Below are positions 57,210-64,000 of a stretch of DNA of 64,000 nt, piece by piece (positions within the stretch are counted from its first letter, which is position 1; every line of letters begins with the position of its first letter). The notes beneath the pieces were generated by a model. The model did not search any database. It was not told the DNA's origin and saw only the letters and a list, made by a program, of their open reading frames with translations. The translations under genes and the position numbers were made by a program. Source of the stretch: Aureobasidium sp. EXF-3400 (lineage: Eukaryota; Ascomycota; Dothideomycetes; Dothideales; Saccotheciaceae). The stretch is taken from assembly GCA_024195585.1 (NCBI GenBank), contig SWBL01000020.1, positions 186,001 through 250,000 on the forward strand. The letters run 5' to 3'.

Positions 57210-58304
57210 AGTGTATGATTCGATGAGATATACGAAGATGGTTTGTCAGACACGACGGAATGCAAACAGGAATAAGACGAGACTATAAAGCAGGAACTCG
57301 TCGATCAATTGGCACTGGATCGAATCCTTTTATGTGATCCTTCAGCTCGTCTCAAGACAGCCCTCGACCCCGCCAAAACAACACCCTGATGGCCGGTCAC
57401 ACGCTGTTGCATGATAGCCGGATGTCCCCTCATTTCCAACTCGGGATCTAATCGGCACTTCCATGTCTTATTTTGTCTACCTACCCCTCACCACTGTTCC
57501 GTTCGCTTGATGTGTTGTATTTCCAGAGTCCATACGGCTTTATTTCCCACTCTGGTATATGGTCCGCCTTGGTCGGTTATGCAGTGAGAGTGAGCATGAG
57601 TCTGGTCGGGGTTGCCTTGCGCTGATCCGAAGTCCCCCCACTCGCGCGCCAAGACCCGCGTGCATCACGCGTCGCTCAACCTCCAGCCTTGTTTCTGCCT
57701 CGACTTAGGACGTCGTCTCTTGCGCATTCATACCACATCATCATTTCATTTATCGCTCCATCTCCTCCAATCGCCGAACAACCCTTTCTCGAGTCACCTG
57801 CTGATCGGCCGTGGTCGCGTTTCCGCTTTATTCTTGCATGCGGTCCGAGTTCTTTCCGTGGTCGCGCAACAGCGAAAGCAACCAGATACTGTGATTCTTC
57901 CGCAGCAAAGTTCTCGCGCGACCCCATTGTTCTCGCTTTAGAAGTCAAGCATATTTCTTGACTTCTTCTTGCTGGACGTGGGTGCGTTCGCGCTTTACTT
58001 TTGTGTGCGGTCCAGGGTTTGGTCTTTCGTTTTGCGCAGGCACGGCTACGGATTGGGCTTTGTGAGTCTTCGCGGCAGAGTTCTAGCGGAACCACATCCT
58101 CATCAAGTTTGTGGATCATTGCAGGTTTACTTGCGGAGTCAGGGCTGCTCTGAAGACTATACAGTGTCGCAAAGCCCGGGTGGGAGGGTTCCAGCATCAG
58201 ATTTTCGAGTGCTGGGGTTTCGGTCGAGGTGACTATACTTCTCTGCCTATCTGCTAACACAGGTTTCCCCTGATTCTCGTTTTGAAACCCCCTGTCGCCG
58301 CGAT
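57210..58304. other. Intergenic region with diverged tandem duplication
   Basis: About 1.1 kb between divergent genes. Two segments near 57820-57930 and 57985-58095 look alike (shared CGCTTTA..CTT, TGCGGTCC and TGTGA-TCTTC-GCAG-GTTCT blocks), suggesting an old local duplication with a period of about 165 nt. No gene is supported. Confidence 0.4.
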
Positions 58305-60606
58305 ATGGAACCTCCGCCAGGCATCGCTTTCGCACAAGAGCTCGAATGGATGTGCAAGGAACCTGCTTTAGTGGTCTGGAACGACTCCAACCGAGACGAG
58401 ATCTCCTCACTCGGACTGCCATGTCCTACTGGAAAGCCTACATTGTTGACTCTTTGGATCGGCAAGAATGCTCTTAGAGAAGCATACTTGATGTTGCAGC
58501 TACGCATCACTATACGAGTCTCAAAACGTCGAAAGATTCTTGACCATTATCTACTTCCTTCTTCGGGCACTTGCGTGACCGCAAGTACTTCAGTCGTCCA
58601 TCTGAAGGATGCTTCAGAGAACATTAGGCAGTGCTTGAAAGAAGCGTATGGCAAATTCTCTACACAAAAATGTCTCCGTGTCCCGTTCAATCAGCCCAAG
58701 CCGGGTCGTGTCTTGATGCCGATTGCCCCGGACAACGCTTCATGTCTAGGAGGCACCGCTTTACATTTGTTGAGTCTGCTTCATTCGCTGTCTTGCTCCA
58801 GTAGCTTCGAGATATTTGTTGGTCACAGCAGCTATGCTCAGCACGCCCTGGCGAATATCGAAGGTGTTTTAGCAGAAAGCACGAATATTAACTTGCTGCA
58901 ATCCTATGGAGGGAATGGTGGTGTATTTGACAACTGGCGACAGATCGGTATTGAGCAGCCCAATGATCACTCAAAGGCTCAGGATCCGTCCCTCGATCTG
59001 AAACCTCCAGGAAGCAACCACGTGAAAGTCGCCACTTCTCCTAAACCTTGTATACCAAGAGATCAATCTATACTCGTGCAGCCAAAATGTCCACCACCGC
59101 CTTACTCTCCGCTACTGCAGGCCGCCAAGCTGCCCGCGACCCCCAAGAAGACTCGTGTTGTGAAAAAGAAGTCGGACCCGATAGCCACATCGGATTGCCT
59201 CAAACGATCTCATGGTAAGTTGCTCCTCTTCTTTCGCTTCTGACCCGTTCTCTCGTCGCGATGCCGCGTGCTCTTTTGAGCTGTAGAAATGCATGATTGT
59301 TTTTGAGTCACAGACATGTCCACAGAGCCAGTTGTCATAGATGTTCTCGATGGAAACCGTCCTATTACCTAGATCATTGTGCATTTCTACAGCTCTTCGC
59401 GCGAACTTTGCCCTGTGGAGAAACCTCACATTTCGTCCTCCTGAATTATCTTGACTGAACCCGAGTGCAGCCTTTATCGACCCTGAGGTCGACTTGCCGC
59501 CTACAAAATCTGCGAGATCACAACCAATCTCTTGTTCGCCAACCCATAACGATACTTTTGACGTTACGCATGATACCGAAAAATTGTCACCGCTGGAACA
59601 GACAGTCTATTCGCCTACCATAGCCAATACACCAAGCACTGTAAAAGACAAACATACGCTTTCCCCTAGAAACTTCACACCCGATGATACCAAAACTGGC
59701 CAAATCAAAGCAGATGACTCCTTTACTGGCCACTTACTAAGCGACAGACGAAACACGTCTCCCTCAATCCTCTCGACTCCAGGCCGTTCTGATACGCTTG
59801 ATATCAAGCCTACAATTTTCACGAATCAAGATAAGCTCCCCAGGTATTCGACCGATGCAGGCGAGGTGTCTACTCAGGTCCAAGATCAAGACTTGAGAGA
59901 AAGAGCGAATAGCTTCATGTCCAGTTCGGGATCCATGGTTTCAGCCAAGCGAACCATGCGCTCCTTGAACAAAGAACTGCGCATGCTTGTCTCTGCAAAA
60001 GTGCCCCCGCTTACCGAGCAAGCTCTGCAACGTATCATCGACGATCTTCTAGAATCGCTAGAATACAACCAAAAAGTTGCCGAAGTTGGACTGCAGGAGA
60101 CATTAAATGACCTGAAGGTTGAACTGCAGCTTGAAAAAGACAAAGGCGTTGAGGACATGAATGACCATGCTGAAGACATTCTCACCGATGTCAAATGTCA
60201 GATGGAGGATCTGGCAAGTGGTCAGCTTTTGGCTTTTGAAGATATGCTGCAGCGGACCGGAGAGCAATTGAAACAATCGCTCAAGGCGTTCTTGGTTGTT
60301 CTTGCCAAAGCGGTTGCCACAGACAAATCCGACGATGACGACCGAACAGCCAACGAGACCAACGCGACTCAACCTCGAGAACAACACTCTCCGACGACGT
60401 TCAATACGCAACCTGGCATGGCAGACTCGCCAGTGGTAGCCGCTACGAAACTGTTTCTACTTGAATTTGAAGATCTCTGCATGGGTGCAAAGGTGAAAGT
60501 TCTTGAGAGATTTGCGAATCAGAACACGGCCGAAATTTTCTTGACAGTTGACAAAGAGCTTCGCGAAGCTTGGGTTGCTTCTTGGGCTGGTCATACTTCA
60601 TCTTAA
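58305..60606 (+). CDS. Uncharacterised fungal protein with C-terminal coiled coil
   Basis: Two exons (58305-59214 and 59471-60606) give 681 residues. The junction (CAT G|CC TTT) keeps phase, with a GTAAGT donor and GTGCAG acceptor. The first ~220 residues look globular (ELEWMCKEPALVVWNDSNRDEISSLGL; TLLTLWIGKNALREAYL). A Pro/Ser/Thr-rich disordered middle follows, then a helical region of ~120 residues (SAKRTMRSLNKELRMLV ... EDMLQRTGEQLKQ) likely to be a coiled coil. I do not recognise the family; similar architectures appear as hypothetical proteins in many filamentous ascomycetes. The 256-nt intron is four to five times the local norm. Confidence 0.75.
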
Positions 60607-61351
60607 GTCAAGAATTGATTTCCGAGGAGGTGGTATTGGATCTAGAAAGAAAAACAATCTGTTCACCAGAATTCAATATCAAATTTCAATAGGACAATGT
60701 TGTCTTCTGAGATCTCCTTGGACGTTGATGATATTACAACATAACTGTGCATTTTGATAGCTTGAAAAAAATATGAGGACTGACCGGAGAGAATTGGCTG
60801 CTCGTGCAGGAAGAGAGCGACCCTGGCTGTGGCATCGCTACGCTCTAGCATCCTCTTCTGACTAGTACGGCCTTCGGACTACCATGAGGACTTGCACGAT
60901 GAAATTTCTGAAACAAAGCCTGATGTCGAGACGTAGTGACTGACGGGAATTCACAGGTTGTTCAGACGTCGAATTCGGACCTGACTGATATATCCCTTCT
61001 CCAGGGACCCATCTCCTAGCCGAGAAATCTTTCGAGAAGGAGCTGTTCGAATGCATGAATGTTTCCTGTCTTCGGCCTTCCTGAAGAGATACAGATCATT
61101 TATGGTGTCTTCTCTGGACGATGACGCGACTGAGACATGACTGTACATTTCTGTACCAGACAACATGGTTGACGGCTAGCTGGAGATGTAGTTATCTACA
61201 AGGTCTTGTTTCCCAAGTCTGTGTCCAAGTAGTTGGCGTGTATCGCGTGGGACTTCGAAGGGTGTTTGATATCACGTGCTCGTGTTGTGCATCAGGAACC
61301 TTATTCCACAACCCACCATCATCCTTCTTCCATCAACACATCAAGTCTACA
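60607..61351. other. Intergenic region upstream of ATG29
   Basis: 3' flank of the uncharacterised gene and promoter/leader of ATG29. No other supported feature. Confidence 0.4.
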
Positions 61352-62956
61352 ATGTCTAGCATCGAAGATCCAAAGCAATTATCCCTCCGGACAGGCCAAA
61401 CATCGCAAAATGCTTTAGGCATCAACGCTCCGCCGTCGCCAGCATACAAGTCAGCTCCGGCAGACTCGTCCGTGCACTATACCTGCTTCATCCGACTGCC
61501 ATTCCCCAGAGGTGATTTTGTAGACCCGCCACAGGTATTTAAAATTCGGAATTGTGTTTCTGAATAGATCTAAACGTAAACAGGTTGATTGGAACTCGAC
61601 AAAAGATCGGGCACTATGGAAAATCATCTCCAAGGCTTCCAACAGCAAAGAGTTGGATTGTATGTATTGTCTTATGTTAATCGACGAGAACATCAAGCTG
61701 ACGTTTTGACAGGGGAAGATTTGTCGGTATATCATTCATTTCAATCTATACTGCAGCTGACAAGAGCAGATCTACAAAGTTCGAGGTTTCTCTAGCCTTT
61801 CTCCTCCAACAGGCAGCATGGCTGTATGAACGCCACTTTGCACAAATGAAGGCGCAGATGAAGAAACTCAGTCCTTCAGCTTGTCCTTCACCACTTCCAC
61901 CCGACTCTACTGGCAATGTTGCTGGAAGCAGCAATGCGACCGCATTCGCAATCGGCAGTCAAGGCAAGCTCAACTGTGCAAGACGCTGATATTCTCAAGC
62001 TAACCAAGAGATAGGCCAAAGGGCACCCTCGGCCCTCTCAGCGCGTATACGAGATAGCCCTACACCGACTATGGGATCAGGAGGTTCAGGAGTGTTTCGC
62101 CAGCCTAACATGCTACCCACGTTATCTACAGCTAACCAGCAAACAAAGACCGAAGGTCTTTCCCGCACACCTTCCACAAGAACACTGACACAAAGTCGCA
62201 CTGGACCACCTGCAAGTCCAGCACAACCAAGCAACCGGGCCTTCAATACAGCATTCGGGAACCACAGAAAGCCCGTATCGCCCCAGCGCGAAATATCAGA
62301 GCCAGACTCAGATCCACTCCAGGAGTCAGAATCAGATTCTTCTTCAGAAGGAGAGAGCCAGAGCATGGCGCGCAGTCAAGCCTTTAGACGACCAACTAAC
62401 TACAACACGGGCAGATATGGCTACGATGATGAAGACGAGGACGAAGATGGCGATTCATCTGGTGGATTTTTGCCATTCGCTACTACGGCCACTGGAAGCG
62501 CTGATCCAGCTGCAACGCTCAAATCACCGGTCAAGCGTACGTATGAGCAAAGGGCAGTTGCTCCTGACTCGTCTGCGTCTTCAGCAAGCTCTGCGGCAGC
62601 CACTCAATCTGCTACGGGCGCCGGCAAACAGAGGGAAGTTAATCGAGGATATTATGCACATGCTTCGCCAGCCAGTGCATTGAGCCCTAGACACCGCGAA
62701 GAACTTTCCAAACTCAGCCCGAGGGTCCGTAGGGAGGGCAGCGAGGGTACACCGAGTATGGGAAGCTCGTTCAGCGATCTTGACGGTCTGTAATCCCCGA
62801 ATTAGAGAGCAAGAGACAGCCATGCTGACATGAGTAGCAGATGCCAGTATATCTCAGTCGGCCATAGAAGAGGCATTCATGAGCCACATGCAACATGGCT
62901 CTACAACGAGCAGGATGAGCTCCATCAGCCAGGCACTGAGGAGCAAGTACTTGTGA
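61352..62956 (+). CDS. atg29: Autophagy protein ATG29
   Basis: Six exons (61352-61534, 61584-61659, 61713-61722, 61770-61963, 62009-62785, 62841-62956) give 451 residues. The N-terminal ATG29 domain contains VHYTCFIRLPFPRGDFVDPP, then VDWNSTKDRALWKIISKASN, then STKFEVSLAFLLQQAAWLYE, then RHFAQMKAQMKK. Joining these needs a 10-nt microexon (GGGAAGATTT) that restores LDWEDLSTKFEV, with the weak donor GTCGGT after it. The fourth intron uses a GC-AG pair (AAG|GCAAGC). Two acceptors 9 nt apart are phase-compatible there; the 45-nt version is given. The remainder is Ser/Pro-rich and disordered with an acidic stretch, ending in the conserved DASISQSAIEEAFMSHMQHG helix. ATG29 acts with ATG17 and ATG31 in the scaffold that starts autophagosome formation. 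Confidence 0.88.
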
Positions 62957-63095
62957 GCGTTTGGAGTCGGAGTCTCGATGTATGTTCAAACTCTCATGGG
63001 TATATTGCAATTATCATAAGTGCTCTTTTTCAACCGAGCTAAGCGATGTTCCAAGTGATGCGACGCCAAGTGCCAAACGAACAGTCCAAGCAAGA

Positions 63096-63794
63096 TCATG
63101 CATACATGTCATCGTATTCTCCGTCTTCCTCATCCGGTGGTGGTGTAGGAGCTCTCTTCTTGACCAACTCTTTTCTGTCGAGGGGGCAGGTGGGATTTAG
63201 TTTGAGCCAGGGGGTGATACACTCAAGATCGAAGAGGTGATCCTTGTGGCAAGGGAGCTGAACAACAAGCGGGTGTGGGTCTAGAGCAGACAATTAGCAA
63301 GGTATGACGACGTCTGAGAAGAACTGAGACGCACCGTCAAGGAAAGGGTTGCCGCAGATGGGGCAGTCCTTGTCCTTCAAGCTCGCCTTTGGCACTCTAT
63401 CCAGCTGCGCAAGGAACTCATCCGAGACACCCTTGACTTCCCGAGGAGGATTTTCAGACTCTTGCATCAACTGTTCGACCATGCGAGCTAGCAGTTGATC
63501 TGTGTTCTCTTGCGATTGGCCATGGCCACCACCCTGCATCATAGAAAAGGCATTTGCGAGACTGCGGAAGGCTGCTGAGACGTCGCCAGGGAGTGGAAGA
63601 GAGTGTGTGTTCTGAGGGTGACGGTCTCCGCTGGTGTCGACGAGATCGAGAGTTGTGAAGAAGGTGGACAGATCAGGGCGGCGGGGCGGTGCCTCGTTCT
63701 TTTTCTCCTCTTTGATGTTGTGTTCGACTAAAGCTTGTCAGTGATATGTAGTTATATCAGGCGATGAAACAAACTCACCCTCGTAGCCCGACAT
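63096..63794 (-). CDS. Small RING-H2 finger protein
   Basis: Three exons (63779-63794, 63335-63727, 63096-63280) give 197 residues. The first exon encodes only MSGYE plus one base. The RING-H2 finger is split by the second intron: CPICGNPFLD, then LPCHKDHLFDLECITPWLKL, then CPLDRKE, with the C-H-H-C order of the RING-H2 type. The N-terminal part is hydrophilic with a possible helix (LLARMVEQLMQE), and the C-terminus is acidic (PPPDEEDGEYDD). There is no membrane span, so it is likely a cytosolic or nuclear E3 ubiquitin ligase resembling RNF115/126-type C-termini. The substrate is unknown. It is convergent with ATG29, 139 nt apart. Confidence 0.88.
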
Positions 63795-64000
63795 GATTGC
63801 GCAGAATTGGGAACTGTGAAGTCGTAGTTTGGGAAGGTCTGGATGGACAGAAGGATGCGCAAGGTGTATACGGAGTTTATATGAGGTTAAATCCGTAGGC
63901 AGCACAGACGCGTGTTATTGTCGCTCCTGCCTTTCTTGATGTTGCAAACACATTGATGGCTGGTCCAATTCGATGAGAATGCCCTTTCCTCACGTACGAT

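Noticed and set aside
57676..58422. 248-codon open frame antisense to the start of the 58305 gene
   Set aside because: The product is basic and compositionally odd, and it overlaps the start of a better-supported gene.

Overview
The window looks like nuclear DNA from a filamentous ascomycete, most likely a dothideomycete or black-yeast-like fungus; the class is inferred from protein resemblance and is only moderately certain. The support is: many spliced genes with introns of about 43-70 nt that use GTAAGT/GTATGT-like donors and CTRAY-like branch points; an intron-containing tRNA-Leu; and fungal-specific families such as SUR7, homoisocitrate dehydrogenase, ATG29, SYLF-SH3, a Zn2Cys6 regulator and NUDC. 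All exon joins were worked out by hand from splice consensus, reading phase and recalled family conservation. No alignment or RNA data were available.

Layout. 0.2-8 kb: secreted amidase (-), ANTH clathrin adaptor (-), mitochondrial Asp-tRNA synthetase (+). 8-16 kb: small cupin (-), cytochrome b5/acyl-CoA dehydrogenase fusion (+), single-pass Apple/PAN-like protein (+), SUR7-type membrane protein (-). 17-25 kb: a minus-strand block of PNGase-like PNG1, PAP2 lipid phosphatase, a double-BTB protein and NUDC. 25-32 kb: a plus-strand block of LYS12, a DUF1769 protein and a 1,063-residue coiled-coil protein. 33-43 kb: tRNA-Leu(AAG) with an inverted partial copy of its 5' end, mitochondrial-type SDR (-), YSC84-like SYLF-SH3 protein (-), SFT1-like SNARE (+), ArfGAP (-), LUC7 (-). 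43-48 kb: GPI16 (+), an 11-bp minisatellite, D-lactate dehydrogenase (-). 49-64 kb: 24-nt poly-G tract, short Zn2Cys6 protein (+), RING/coiled-coil protein (-), GPI2 (+), F-box-like protein (-), an unknown coiled-coil protein (+), ATG29 (+), small RING protein (-).

This is mostly a housekeeping chromosome arm. Genes recur in a few processes: membrane traffic and cortical actin (ANTH, YSC84, ArfGAP, SFT1, SUR7), GPI anchoring (GPI2, GPI16), mitochondrial metabolism (DLD, AspRS, SDR) and autophagy (ATG29). I see no secondary-metabolite cluster, transposon, virus-like element or CRISPR array.

The most notable observations are: PNG1 has valine where the catalytic cysteine should be; the two BTB domains appear to be joined into one gene; the tRNA-Leu gene is accompanied by a 63-nt inverted copy of its 5' flank and 5' end with 3 mismatches; and ATG29 appears to use a 10-nt microexon and a GC-AG intron.
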